From: Pelotomaculum thermopropionicum SI
Lineage (GTDB): Bacteria > Bacillota > Desulfotomaculia > Desulfotomaculales > Pelotomaculaceae
DNA: 64,000 bases
Assembly (NCBI GenBank): GCA_000010565.1
Contig: AP009389.1
Coordinates: 186,001-250,000 of the forward strand
Direction of reading: 5' to 3'
In this document: positions 19,224-27,261 of the stretch, in pieces
How positions within the stretch are numbered: position 1 is the stretch's first letter
Layout: each line of letters begins with the position of its first letter
Translations under genes and position numbers: made by a program
Notes under the pieces: generated by a model
Told to the model about the DNA's origin: nothing
The model's input: the letters and a program-made list of their open reading frames with translations, nothing else
Database searches by the model: none

Positions 19224-19622
19224 ATGGATAAGCTGATTATTGAAGGCATGGAATTTTACGGCTACCACGGGGTGCTGCCGGAGGAGCGCGCCCTGGGGCA
19301 ACGCTTTGTGGTTGACGTGGAGCTTTACCTGGACCTGCGCCCGGCCGGAGAGTCGGACAGTCTGGAGCATACCGTAAATTACGCCGGCGTCTTTGAGCTG
19401 GTGCGGTCAATTGTTTGCGGGCGCCCTTACCGCCTGATCGAGTCGGTGGCCGAGGCAATAGCTTCCGCCGTGCTGGATCGCTTTCAGGTGGCTGAAGCGG
19501 TGGTGCGCGTGAAAAAGCCTTTTGCACCCGTGCCCGGCCGGTTTTCCTGGATGGCCGTGGAAATAAGAAGGCAGGGCGGAGGTTTTTCCGGGAGGACGCA
19601 GGGCGGAGGCCGCGATGCTTAG
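19224..19622 (+). CDS. folB: Dihydroneopterin aldolase
   Basis: 132 residues from ATG 19224; an upstream in-frame start at 19164 is unlikely because AAAGGTG precedes 19224 and the product then begins DKLIIEGMEFYGYHGVLPEE, the family signature. It converts dihydroneopterin to 6-hydroxymethyl-dihydropterin. The final tail (GGGFSGRTQGGGRDA) is extra and unstructured. It overlaps folK by 8 bp, so translation is coupled. Confidence 0.94.
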   Translation: MDKLIIEGMEFYGYHGVLPEERALGQRFVVDVELYLDLRPAGESDSLEHTVNYAGVFELVRSIVCGRPYRLIESVAEAIASAVLDRFQVAEAVVRVKKPFAPVPGRFSWMAVEIRRQGGGFSGRTQGGGRDA

Positions 19623-20106
19623 GACTGCATATATCGGGCTGGGCAGCAACATGGGCGACAAGAAGGCCAATATCGAAAGGGCGCTGGAAATGCTGAAGGC
19701 TTCCGCCGGCGTGCGGGTGAAGAGAGTGGCGTCGCTTTACCGGACCGCCCCGCTGGGCTACACCCGGCAGGACTGGTTTCTCAACACCGTGGCCGAGGTG
19801 GAGACCGGCCTTGGGCCGCACGAACTGCTTGCCCTCCTGCTGGACATCGAAAGAAGGCTCGGGCGGGTGCGCACCGTCCGCTGGGGCCCGCGCCTGATCG
19901 ACCTTGACCTGCTTGTTTACGGTGACGAGGAAATAGATACTCCTGCCTTGACGGTCCCGCATCCCCGCATGGGCGAGCGCGCCTTTGTGATGGTGCCGCT
20001 GGCCGAACTGGTGCCGGATTTGACCGTGCCGGGCCGGGGCCGGGCGGCGGAACTGGCGGAAAAACTGGCGGGAGAGCAGAAGATATGCAGATTTGCCGTA
20101 AATTAA
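19615..20106 (+). CDS. folK: 2-amino-4-hydroxy-6-hydroxymethyldihydropteridine pyrophosphokinase
   Basis: 163 residues starting at ATG 19615. It pyrophosphorylates hydroxymethyl-dihydropterin to give the FolP substrate. HPPK motifs: YIGLGSNMGDKKANIERAL, VASLYRTAPLGYTRQDWFLN, and the catalytic WGPRLIDLDLLVYG followed by TPALTVPHPRM. It is last in the fol operon. Confidence 0.96.
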   Translation: MLRTAYIGLGSNMGDKKANIERALEMLKASAGVRVKRVASLYRTAPLGYTRQDWFLNTVAEVETGLGPHELLALLLDIERRLGRVRTVRWGPRLIDLDLLVYGDEEIDTPALTVPHPRMGERAFVMVPLAELVPDLTVPGRGRAAELAEKLAGEQKICRFAVN

Positions 20107-20139
20107 CTTATCATCCGGACAAGTTCTTTCAAATTTTCA

Positions 20140-20337
20140 GTGTGGCTGTTTATTGCCGGCCTATCATGCCTTTTAGCGGGGATAGCCGTTGAAATCCTGA
20201 GCAGGTATTACAGCATTTCCCGCCTGTTTAGAGATGTTGTCGGCGACGTCGTGCTGAACAGCGCCGGCACGGCTTTAATCCTGGCCGCCCTGTACCTTTT
20301 GGTGACAGAGATAGCTCAGGGGCGGCGCAGTGGCCGC
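20140..20337 (+). other. Possible small membrane protein, 3' end unclear
   Basis: From GTG 20140 a frame encodes two hydrophobic segments (LFIAGLSCLLAGIAVEIL and SAGTALILAALYLLVTEIAQ) and then a basic stretch, a plausible 60-70-residue membrane protein. The frame does not stop before running about 1 kb through the antisense of mqnC, which is not credible as coding. Either a frameshift removed its stop or it is chance. No clear ribosome site. Confidence 0.3.
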
Positions 20338-21399
20338 CTAAAAAAGGCGGATAATGTTATACAGGTTGTCCCGCTGGGCCGGCTGGAAGCCGGCCTCCCT
20401 GATGTTGTGCACCAGTTCCGCCAGAGAAGCTTTGAAGGAAACCCCCGTCGCCCGCACCACGTTTTCCTCCAGCATGGTGGAGCCGAAGTCGTTGGCCCCG
20501 AAAGCCAGGGCAATCTGGGCAATTTTCGTCCCCTGGGTCACCCAGGAAACCTGCAGGTTGGGCACGTTGTCCAGGTAAATCCTGGCCACGGCCAGGGTTC
20601 GCAGGTAATCCGCGGCGGAGGCCGCCCGCCCGCCCAGGGCGGTGTTTCCGGGCTGGTAGCTCCAGGGGATGAAGGCGGTAAAGCCGCCGGTTTCGTCCTG
20701 CAGGCGCCGGATTGCCTCCAGGTGGGCAATTCTTTCCGCCGGCGTTTCCACGCTGCCGAACATCATGGTGGCGGTACCCTTCAAACCGGCCAGGTGGGCC
20801 TCTTTCATCACTTCCAGCCAGCGGCCCGCCCCGATTTTGCGGGGGCTGATCAATTTCCGCACCCGGTCGGCCAGAATCTCCGCCCCGCCTCCGGGCAGCG
20901 AATCGAGGCCGGCGGCCGCCAGGCGGCGGATCACGGTCTCCAACGGCAGGCCGGAGGTGCGGGCCAGGTAGTCGATTTCCACCGGGGACAGGGAATGTAT
21001 TTGAACGGGGTAACGCTGCTTGATGGCCCGGAACAGGTCCTCGAAGTAGTCGAGATCCAGATCCGGGTGCAGACCCCCCTGCATCAAAATCTGGGTGCCC
21101 CCTGCCGCCAGGGTTTCCTCGATTTTTTTGAAAATTTCGGCGCGGCTGAGGACATAAGCCTCGGGGTGGCCGGGCGGCCGGTAAAAAGCGCAGAAGGCGC
21201 AGCCCGTCACGCAAACGTTGGTGTAATTGATGTTGCGGTCGGCCGCGAAGGTGACCCGCCGGTGGGGGTGCAGCCGGCGCCGCACCCGGTCGGCCAGATA
21301 GCCCAGGGTCAAAAGGTCCGCCCCGGTTAAAAGGCAAAGCCCCTCCTCCTCCGTAATCCTTTTCCCCTCAAGCACTTTGGATGCGATAGCACCGGTCAT
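20338..21399 (-). CDS. mqnC: Cyclic dehypoxanthine futalosine synthase
   Basis: This 353-residue radical SAM enzyme cyclises dehypoxanthine futalosine in the futalosine menaquinone pathway. The cluster motif is CVTGCAFCAF (CxxxCxxC), after FAADRNINYTN, followed by GGTQILMQGGLHPDL and LPGGGAEIL typical of MqnC/MqnE. It is the last gene of the minus-strand mqn operon and overlaps mqnA by 32 bp. A short CCGCC/GGCGG hairpin overlaps its stop codon. Confidence 0.95.
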   Translation of the reverse strand: MTGAIASKVLEGKRITEEEGLCLLTGADLLTLGYLADRVRRRLHPHRRVTFAADRNINYTNVCVTGCAFCAFYRPPGHPEAYVLSRAEIFKKIEETLAAGGTQILMQGGLHPDLDLDYFEDLFRAIKQRYPVQIHSLSPVEIDYLARTSGLPLETVIRRLAAAGLDSLPGGGAEILADRVRKLISPRKIGAGRWLEVMKEAHLAGLKGTATMMFGSVETPAERIAHLEAIRRLQDETGGFTAFIPWSYQPGNTALGGRAASAADYLRTLAVARIYLDNVPNLQVSWVTQGTKIAQIALAFGANDFGSTMLEENVVRATGVSFKASLAELVHNIREAGFQPAQRDNLYNIIRLF

Positions 21400-22228
21400 C
21401 TTCTTTCCCCCAGATGTTTAAAACTGCCGACGGCTCGGCCAGCCCGCATTCCGCGGCGCAGCGGTAGAAGTACATCAGGCCGTCCAGGTGATCCCAGTTC
21501 AAATCGAACTTAAGGCAGCGGAAATAATCTGACAGGACCGCTTCGGGCAGGGAGGTCAGGCTTTTTGCCCTGGCAACCAGTTCTTCGTGGTGCTCCTGCC
21601 CCCACTTTTTAGAGGAAATCATTCCCTTCCAGATGGCGGCCAGTTGCCGGGGCTGGCGGCGGGCAAAATCCGGCCTGGCAACCCACAGGGCAAACACCAT
21701 CGGGCGGCCGGTCCAGCGCTTCCATTCCTCCCCCAGGTCGTAGACGTGCAGGCTGCCGGCCCGGTTTACCTCCATAAGCGCCTCGTCGCCAATAACCAGT
21801 GATGCGTCCGGTTCGCCCCACCAGGCGGGGCTGCCGGGCGGCCGGGTGAAAAAAAGCGCTTTGACGCCGCAAAACCGTTGCAGCAGCACCTTCAAAAGCA
21901 CCACGCTGGTGGCGGAGTAGGGGGTTAGGGAAATGCGCCTGCCGGCCAGCCGCTCGGCCGGCAGGCGGCTGAGCAGGGCCACACTTCTCACCGGCCCGTC
22001 CGAGGCAATGGAGAGGCCGGGCAGGATCAGGCAGCTTTCCTGCTGCCGGGCGTACTCGATGGACGACACGGCGGTAACTTCCAGCAAACCTTCCCGGAAC
22101 ATGGCGTTGAGCTGGCTGGGGTGGTGGGCGCACAGCCTGGCCGGAACCTCCACCAGCCCCTCCTCAATGGCGTGGAATACCGGCAGGCAGTTTATGTAAG
22201 AAACTCGCCCAAGGCGCGGCCGTTCCAT
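21368..22228 (-). CDS. mqnA: Chorismate dehydratase
   Basis: 286 residues with the periplasmic-binding-protein-like MqnA fold. It converts chorismate to 3-[(1-carboxyvinyl)oxy]benzoate, the first step of the futalosine pathway. The N-terminus RLGRVSYINCLPVFHAIEEG and SIASDGPVRSVALLSRLP, TPYSATSVVLLKVLL and LVIGDEALM are family features. It is sandwiched between mqnE (1-bp gap) and mqnC (32-bp overlap). Confidence 0.93.
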   Translation of the reverse strand: MERPRLGRVSYINCLPVFHAIEEGLVEVPARLCAHHPSQLNAMFREGLLEVTAVSSIEYARQQESCLILPGLSIASDGPVRSVALLSRLPAERLAGRRISLTPYSATSVVLLKVLLQRFCGVKALFFTRPPGSPAWWGEPDASLVIGDEALMEVNRAGSLHVYDLGEEWKRWTGRPMVFALWVARPDFARRQPRQLAAIWKGMISSKKWGQEHHEELVARAKSLTSLPEAVLSDYFRCLKFDLNWDHLDGLMYFYRCAAECGLAEPSAVLNIWGKEDDRCYRIQSA

Positions 22229-22229
22229 A

Positions 22230-23342
22230 TTACAGGCTCCTTTCCGGGCCGTAGCGGCGGATGACGTTATACAGGGTGTCCCTCTCCACCGGCGTGCGGC
22301 CGGCCTCCCGGATCATTTGCAGAAAGGCTTCCGGCGGCTGGTACTGCGCCGTCTCCGCCCCCGCCTCGTGGGCGATGCGTTCCTCCCTGACCGTCCCGTC
22401 CAGGTCGTCCACGCCGAAGCTTAAGGACACCTGGGCGACCTTGGGGGTGATCATGATCCAGAAAGCCTTGATGTGATCGAAGTTGTCCAGCATCAGGCGG
22501 GCGATGGCCAGCGCTTTAAGGTCCATCATGCCGGTGGTGCCGGGCAGGTGCTCAAAAGACGTGTTTTTGGGGTGAAAGGCCAGGGGAATAAATGCCAGAA
22601 ACCCTCCGGTGCGGTCCTGCAGCTCCCGCAGGGCAATCAGGTGATCCACCCGGTCCTCAATGCTTTCCAGGTGGCCGTACAGCATTGTGGCATTGCTCCG
22701 GAAACCCAGCCGGTGCGCCTTTTCGTGCACTTCCAGCCATCTTTCGGGACCGATTTTTTTGCTGCAGATTCTTTTTCTCACGGCCGGGTTAAATATCTCG
22801 GCCCCCCCGCCGGGCAGGGAGCCCAGCCCTGCCTCTTTCAGCCGCAGCAATACTTCTTCCAGGTCCAGCCCGCTTATTTCACCTAAAAAGTCGATTTCCA
22901 CGGCGTCAAAAGCCTGAATGTGGACCTCCGGAAGAATTTCTTTAACCGTTCGCAGCATTTCCTCATAGTAGCTGAAGGGCAGGCTTTCGTTCAGGCCGCC
23001 GACGATGTGCACCTCGGTAATTCCCAGACCCCGCAGCTTTTCGGCCCGGGCGGCAATTTCCTCAATGGAGAGAGTATACGCTCCCCTGTCGCCGGGTTTT
23101 TTGCCGAAGGCGCACAGTTCGCACAGGTTCCGGCAGACGTTGGTGTGGTTGATGTGGGCGTTGTTGATGAAGAAAACGTCGTTTCCCACCTTGCGCCGCC
23201 GGGCGTAGTCGCTTAAAAGGCCAATGGCCGGCAGGTCGTCCGACTCCCACAGCCTGATCCCGTCTTCCCGGCTCAGGCGCCTGCCGTCCAGTACCTTGCG
23301 GGCCACGCCGGCCAGCGGGCCTTCTTCCAGGTTATGCACCAT
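22230..23342 (-). CDS. mqnE: Aminofutalosine synthase
   Basis: This 370-residue radical SAM enzyme joins the MqnA product with S-adenosylmethionine to make 6-amino-6-deoxyfutalosine. The cluster motif is CRNLCELCAFGK, preceded by FFINNAHINHTN and followed by GITEVHIVGGLNESLPFSYY and LPGGGAEIFNPAVR. It resembles mqnC throughout, as expected for paralogues. Its start overlaps the upstream phosphorylase gene by 11 bp. Confidence 0.95.
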   Translation of the reverse strand: MVHNLEEGPLAGVARKVLDGRRLSREDGIRLWESDDLPAIGLLSDYARRRKVGNDVFFINNAHINHTNVCRNLCELCAFGKKPGDRGAYTLSIEEIAARAEKLRGLGITEVHIVGGLNESLPFSYYEEMLRTVKEILPEVHIQAFDAVEIDFLGEISGLDLEEVLLRLKEAGLGSLPGGGAEIFNPAVRKRICSKKIGPERWLEVHEKAHRLGFRSNATMLYGHLESIEDRVDHLIALRELQDRTGGFLAFIPLAFHPKNTSFEHLPGTTGMMDLKALAIARLMLDNFDHIKAFWIMITPKVAQVSLSFGVDDLDGTVREERIAHEAGAETAQYQPPEAFLQMIREAGRTPVERDTLYNVIRRYGPERSL

Positions 23343-24210
23343 CTGGTCTCCTCCTTTTAAGGCCGATGTTTTCCGGGCGCAGCAGGGTTGGCTTGCGCAG
23401 GCCGCGGCAGGCGCATTCCGCCTCCAGGTTCACGCTTTCCAGGGCCTGCATGATGATGCTGCCGAAAGGAACGGCGTCCTCGAAAAAGATGTCTTTCAAT
23501 ACGCGGTACTCCCACGGTTTTACCGTGCCTTCGCCGTAATTCACGACCAGGTAAATGCCGGCGTAGCAGGCGCCGATTTCCCTGGCCAGGTATACCTCCG
23601 GGCACAGGCTCTGTCCCACCACGTCTGCCCCCCACTGGCGGAAGAGGGCTACTTCGGCGGGGCTTTCAAAATGCCTGCCGTCCGTGACCAGGTAGACGCC
23701 GCGGGAAAACACCCGTCCCGACGGGCTTCCTGCGGCTGCCTCCACCAGGGTGAGGCGCAGGGAAGGGCAGATGGGCTGGCGCATCACCAGCAGGTGCTCC
23801 TCGCCTATGCTTGTATCCCGCCGCATGGAAAAGTCTATGTAGTCGTCGGGAACGACAATGTCCCGGGGGTCCAGCAGGCGGTTGACGCTGCCCACCCCGC
23901 CTTCCGCTATTATCTTTTGCACCCCGGCCTCCCGGAAGACCCAGAACAGGCGGCGCGAGGCCTCGCCCCAGGGAATGCCGGGAATGCGTCCGTGCATTTT
24001 GGCGGCCAGCACCGTCCGGGGCCGCCTGCCTCCAGTTGTGAACAGCTTGAGCGGGGGACTTTCGCCGAAGGGGGTGCGGAAAATCAGGCCGGAGCCCAGA
24101 ATTTCTGTTCCGGTCCGGTTCAAATCCTCGGGGAAGCTGAGGGAGAAGGTGCCCGACCCGCCGATAAAGCCGATGTCCGCCCGGGGCACTTCTGCAGCAG
24201 AACTACGCAT
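23332..24210 (-). CDS. MTAP-family nucleoside phosphorylase of the mqn operon
   Basis: 292 residues, family 2 purine nucleoside phosphorylase/MTAP fold. It has GFIGGSGTF at the N-terminus, then the phosphate-binding region AAKMHGRIPGIPW, GGVGSVNRLLDPRDIVVPDD and the nucleoside pocket with VVGQSLCPEVYLARE. Placement between tetR and mqnE suggests it splits adenine from 6-amino-6-deoxyfutalosine (the MqnB step) or handles methylthioadenosine; substrate is inference. Usual MTAPs have a Met-Thr-x-xPE motif at this last site, here QSLCPE, which hints at a changed specificity. Confidence 0.8.
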   Translation of the reverse strand: MRSSAAEVPRADIGFIGGSGTFSLSFPEDLNRTGTEILGSGLIFRTPFGESPPLKLFTTGGRRPRTVLAAKMHGRIPGIPWGEASRRLFWVFREAGVQKIIAEGGVGSVNRLLDPRDIVVPDDYIDFSMRRDTSIGEEHLLVMRQPICPSLRLTLVEAAAGSPSGRVFSRGVYLVTDGRHFESPAEVALFRQWGADVVGQSLCPEVYLAREIGACYAGIYLVVNYGEGTVKPWEYRVLKDIFFEDAVPFGSIIMQALESVNLEAECACRGLRKPTLLRPENIGLKRRRPDGA

Positions 24211-24814
24211 GAAACCCCAACCCCCTCAGATTGTACTCCACCAAAGGGCCCGCCGCCTCTTCCAGGCTGGCCGGGTACCCCTTTCGCAGCCAGGAGAGCA
24301 CCACGTTGTAAAAAGTTCCTATAAAAGCGGCCGCCGCAATCCGGCTGTCCTGCGGCGGAATCAGGCCTGTCTCCATGGCCTCCCGGATGTCTTCCTCCAC
24401 CAGCTCGGCGAGCCGCCCGAGCAGGTCGGCCAGTTGTTCGCCGAAGGCCGGGTTGGACCCGGCGGTCTGCAGCAGGACCACCTTTGCCAGTTCCCGGTGC
24501 CTCCCTAAAGCTTCTATGGCCGCTTCCATTGATGCCTTTAGCTTTTCCCTGATGCCAAAGGCCCCTTTGCGCCTTTCGGCAATTTTTGAAATGACAGTTT
24601 CGTAAATTTCATCGACTACCGCGGCAAACAGCGCCTCCTTGTTGCGCAGGTACAGGTAAATGGTGCCGGTGGCCACGCCGGCCCGCCGGGCCACCTCTTT
24701 TATTGAGGTGCCGTGGTAGCCGTGCTCCGCAAACACAACCTGGGCCGCCTGAAGGATGGCCTTTAGCTTTTCCTCCAGCTTTTTGCCCACCTTTTCCGTT
24801 CTACGGTAGGCCAT
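24203..24814 (-). CDS. TetR-family regulator, probable repressor of the mqn operon
   Basis: 203 residues from ATG 24814 (GGGGTGAT upstream); a TTG at 24829 is an alternative. The N-terminal helix-turn-helix reads AEHGYHGTSIKEVARRAGVA then TGTIYLYLRNKEALFAAVVD, typical of TetR proteins close to FadR/YsiA. It is first in the operon, overlapping the phosphorylase gene by 8 bp. An ATGAA-N6-TTCAT palindrome lies just upstream, between the -10 and the start, so autorepression of the whole menaquinone operon is likely. Ligand unknown; FadR-like members bind acyl-CoA. Confidence 0.88.
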   Translation of the reverse strand: MAYRRTEKVGKKLEEKLKAILQAAQVVFAEHGYHGTSIKEVARRAGVATGTIYLYLRNKEALFAAVVDEIYETVISKIAERRKGAFGIREKLKASMEAAIEALGRHRELAKVVLLQTAGSNPAFGEQLADLLGRLAELVEEDIREAMETGLIPPQDSRIAAAAFIGTFYNVVLSWLRKGYPASLEEAAGPLVEYNLRGLGFHA

Positions 24815-24832
24815 CCAATCACCCCGCAAGAA

Positions 24833-24848
24833 ATGAATATCGGTTCAT
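24833..24848. promoter_or_regulatory. TetR-type operator candidate
   Basis: ATGAATATCGGTTCAT is an inverted repeat (ATGAA/TTCAT) of the TGAAT-N4-(A/G)TTCA kind used by FadR-like TetR regulators. It sits 12 bp downstream of the minus-strand -10 box and about 19 bp upstream of the tetR ATG. Confidence 0.6.
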
Positions 24849-24860
24849 AATTTCATTGCT

Positions 24861-24890
24861 ATTTTATTCCGGGCCCGGTGACTATGTCAA
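24861..24890 (-). promoter_or_regulatory. Promoter of the tetR-mqn operon
   Basis: On the minus strand TTGACA (24890-24885), an 18-bp spacer and TAAAAT (24866-24861). Confidence 0.7.
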
Positions 24891-24931
24891 GGAGGAAGAT
24901 GAGATAATAATGTGCAAAAAGGGTGACATAA

Positions 24932-25951
24932 ATGGCCTTTAAGCCGGCGCGGGTAATATTTGAACAGGACGCGTTAAAATATCCGCTGGGGGAAAAGCTA
25001 TACAGATTTTTCAGGGATAAAGGCACGGATGTCAGCTTTGCCGCCTCCCACAACAGGGTTAGTGCCATTCCCGGCAGGACCCGTTCTGAAAAGTATTTTG
25101 AGGCCAAAAGGACGCTGGTGGTCGGAGTGCGCCGCACCACGGCCTTCGAGACCTGCAAGCCGTCGGCCCACTTTCAGCTGCCCTTGGCCACCTCCTGTCC
25201 CGGCAAGTGTGAATACTGCTACCTCCTGACCAACCTGGGCAAAAAGCCGTACGTCCGCATCTACGTCAATATAGAAGAAATTTTAAGCGCTGCCCGCGGC
25301 TATATTGAGGACAGAAAGCCACAGGTGACGGTTTTTGAAGGGGCTGCCACCTCCGACCCGGTCCCGGTCGAGCCCTATACCGGGGCTTTGGCAAGGGCTG
25401 TCGAGTTTTTCGGCGGCCAGGAGTACGGCCGCTTCCGGTTTGTTACAAAATTTACCGAAGTCGATACGCTGCTGGATGTTCCCCATAACGGGCATACCAG
25501 ATTCCGGTTCAGCATAAATACGCCGGAAGTGATCAGGAGGTTCGAGCACGCCACCCCGCCGCTGGCGGAAAGGCTGGCAGCCGCCTGGAAAGTGGCGGCC
25601 GCCGGTTACCCGCTGGGATTTTTGGTGGCTCCGATCATCCTCTATGACGGATGGAGGGACAGCTACCGGGATTTATTTAAAACCGCCGCGGCCGGGCTGA
25701 ACGGCAAAGTTTATGACCTCACCTTTGAGTTCATCACCCACCGGTTTACCAAAAGGGCAAAGGGCACCATCCTGGAGGTCTTTCCCAGCACCCGGCTGGA
25801 CCTTGACGAAGAAGCCAGGGCTTTTAAATTCGGGCAGTTCGGGTACGGCAAATACGTTTACCCGAAGGAGCTGTTTTCCGACGCTAAAATCTATTTTGAG
25901 GGTTTGGCGGGGGAATATTTCCCGGGTTCGAAAGTGGAATATTTTGTGTAG
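24932..25951 (+). CDS. splB: Spore photoproduct lyase
   Basis: This 339-residue radical SAM repair enzyme reverses the 5-thyminyl-5,6-dihydrothymine lesion made by UV in spores, without excision. The cluster motif is CPGKCEYCYL (CxxxCxxC) after HFQLPLATS, followed by YVRIYVNIEEIL. The conserved tail KYVYPKE...YFPGSKVEYFV is present, although the residue after KYVYP differs from the Cys region of some homologues. It shows that the organism forms endospores. It is monocistronic, with a terminator at 25995-26042. Confidence 0.95.
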   Translation: MAFKPARVIFEQDALKYPLGEKLYRFFRDKGTDVSFAASHNRVSAIPGRTRSEKYFEAKRTLVVGVRRTTAFETCKPSAHFQLPLATSCPGKCEYCYLLTNLGKKPYVRIYVNIEEILSAARGYIEDRKPQVTVFEGAATSDPVPVEPYTGALARAVEFFGGQEYGRFRFVTKFTEVDTLLDVPHNGHTRFRFSINTPEVIRRFEHATPPLAERLAAAWKVAAAGYPLGFLVAPIILYDGWRDSYRDLFKTAAAGLNGKVYDLTFEFITHRFTKRAKGTILEVFPSTRLDLDEEARAFKFGQFGYGKYVYPKELFSDAKIYFEGLAGEYFPGSKVEYFV

Positions 25952-25994
25952 AGGCGGCTTGAAAGGCCGGGTTTGCGTTAAATGCACTAAAGTA

Positions 25995-26042
25995 AGGGAT
26001 AGACCTTATAGTACTTTACGAAAGGGTTTATCCCTATTTTTA
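25995..26042 (+). terminator. Terminator after splB
   Basis: AGGGATA (25995-26001) pairs with TATCCCT (26029-26035), extended by GACC/GGGT-type pairs, followed by ATTTTTATT. It marks the left flank of the Tn554-like region. Confidence 0.75.
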
Positions 26043-26130
26043 TTCGTAAAAAATTAATTAAATATATTGTATTAAGATAGTACTAGTAGTATAGTATAGA
26101 AAACATTGCTTCTGATGGTGGTGCATCCTA

Positions 26131-27261
26131 GTGAGGGTGGAAACAATTACGACTTCCGATGGGAAAACCCGGTACATGCTGGTTGATTCGGACGGCGAAC
26201 CCGTCCTTCCCGTCATGCGGTTCATCAAGTTCAAGGATAACAGCGGAGCCGCACGGAACAGCCTCCGCGCCTACTGCCAGCACCTGAAACTCTTTTTCGA
26301 GTTCCTTGAGCAGGAGGAGCTGGATTACCGTAAAATCAACATAGACGAGATGGCTGCCTTTTTGCGCTGGCTTCAGAACCCCTACGGGAACCTGAAAGTA
26401 ATCCCGGTGACGCCCGTGACGTCCCCCCGCGGACCGGCCACCGTGAACACCGTTATCTCCACGGTCCTCAATTTCTACGACTACCTTATGCGCCACGAGG
26501 ACTACAGCGTCCAGCTCTCTGAAAGGCTGAAAAAAACCATCCCGGGGAGCAGGAGGGGTTTTAAAGACTTTCTCTACCACATCAACAAGGACAAGGAGTA
26601 TCCGGCCAAGATTTTGAAGGTTAAGGTCCGCCGTTCCCGGCCCAAGACCATACCCAAAGAGCAGGTGGGCAAGTTAATTGACGCCTGCTCAAATTTAAGG
26701 GACAAATTTTTAATCCAGCTTTTGTGGGAAAGCTCCATGCGCATCGGCGAGGCCCTGGCCCTGTGGCTGGAAGACTTTGAGCCCGACGGACAGAAGATCC
26801 ACATCCGGGACAGGGGCGAACTTCCCAACCTCGCCGAGATCAAAACCATCTGCAGCCCCCGGACGGTGGACGTTTCCCCGGATTTAATCAACCTGTTTTT
26901 CGACTATGTGGCTGAATTTCATACGGACGAAGTGGATACGAATCACATTTTTATTAAGCTGTCTGGAAAAAACCAATACCAACCCATGGAGTACCAGGAC
27001 GTTGCCTCCCTTTTCCGCAGGCTAAAGGCCAAAACGGGAATTGACGTCAGCCCCCACATCCTCCGGCACAGTTCCTTAACCGAACTGCGCCGGGCCGGCT
27101 GGAAGCCGGAACACTTACGAAAAAGGGCTGGACATGCCCATGTCCAGACCACCATGCAAATTTACCTGCACCCAAGCGACGAAGACCTGCGCAAGGATTG
27201 GGAGAAGGCAGAGGAAAAAATGCGCCTTAAACGGCAGCAAAAGGAGGGCTCTGAACATTGA
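26131..27261 (+). CDS. tnpA: Tn554-type tyrosine recombinase TnpA
   Basis: 376 residues. It has an N-terminal SAM-like core-binding domain and a C-terminal tyrosine-recombinase catalytic domain: RIGEAL with the first Arg, then HILRHSSLTELRRAGWKPEH (HxxR), the GHAHVQTTMQIYLHP region with the late His and the nucleophilic Tyr. Together with the next two genes it matches in size and order the TnpA (about 361), TnpB (about 630) and TnpC (about 125) set of Tn554-family site-specific transposons. Its stop overlaps the TTG start of tnpB. Confidence 0.9.
   Translation: MRVETITTSDGKTRYMLVDSDGEPVLPVMRFIKFKDNSGAARNSLRAYCQHLKLFFEFLEQEELDYRKINIDEMAAFLRWLQNPYGNLKVIPVTPVTSPRGPATVNTVISTVLNFYDYLMRHEDYSVQLSERLKKTIPGSRRGFKDFLYHINKDKEYPAKILKVKVRRSRPKTIPKEQVGKLIDACSNLRDKFLIQLLWESSMRIGEALALWLEDFEPDGQKIHIRDRGELPNLAEIKTICSPRTVDVSPDLINLFFDYVAEFHTDEVDTNHIFIKLSGKNQYQPMEYQDVASLFRRLKAKTGIDVSPHILRHSSLTELRRAGWKPEHLRKRAGHAHVQTTMQIYLHPSDEDLRKDWEKAEEKMRLKRQQKEGSEH

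Noticed and set aside
20140-21330. A 396-codon plus-strand frame opposite mqnC
   Set aside because: Only its first 65 codons look protein-like; the rest is antisense of mqnC. The first part is kept as a low-confidence feature.
23224-24324. A 366-codon plus-strand frame opposite the mqn operon phosphorylase
   Set aside because: Antisense shadow with no ribosome site or family resemblance.
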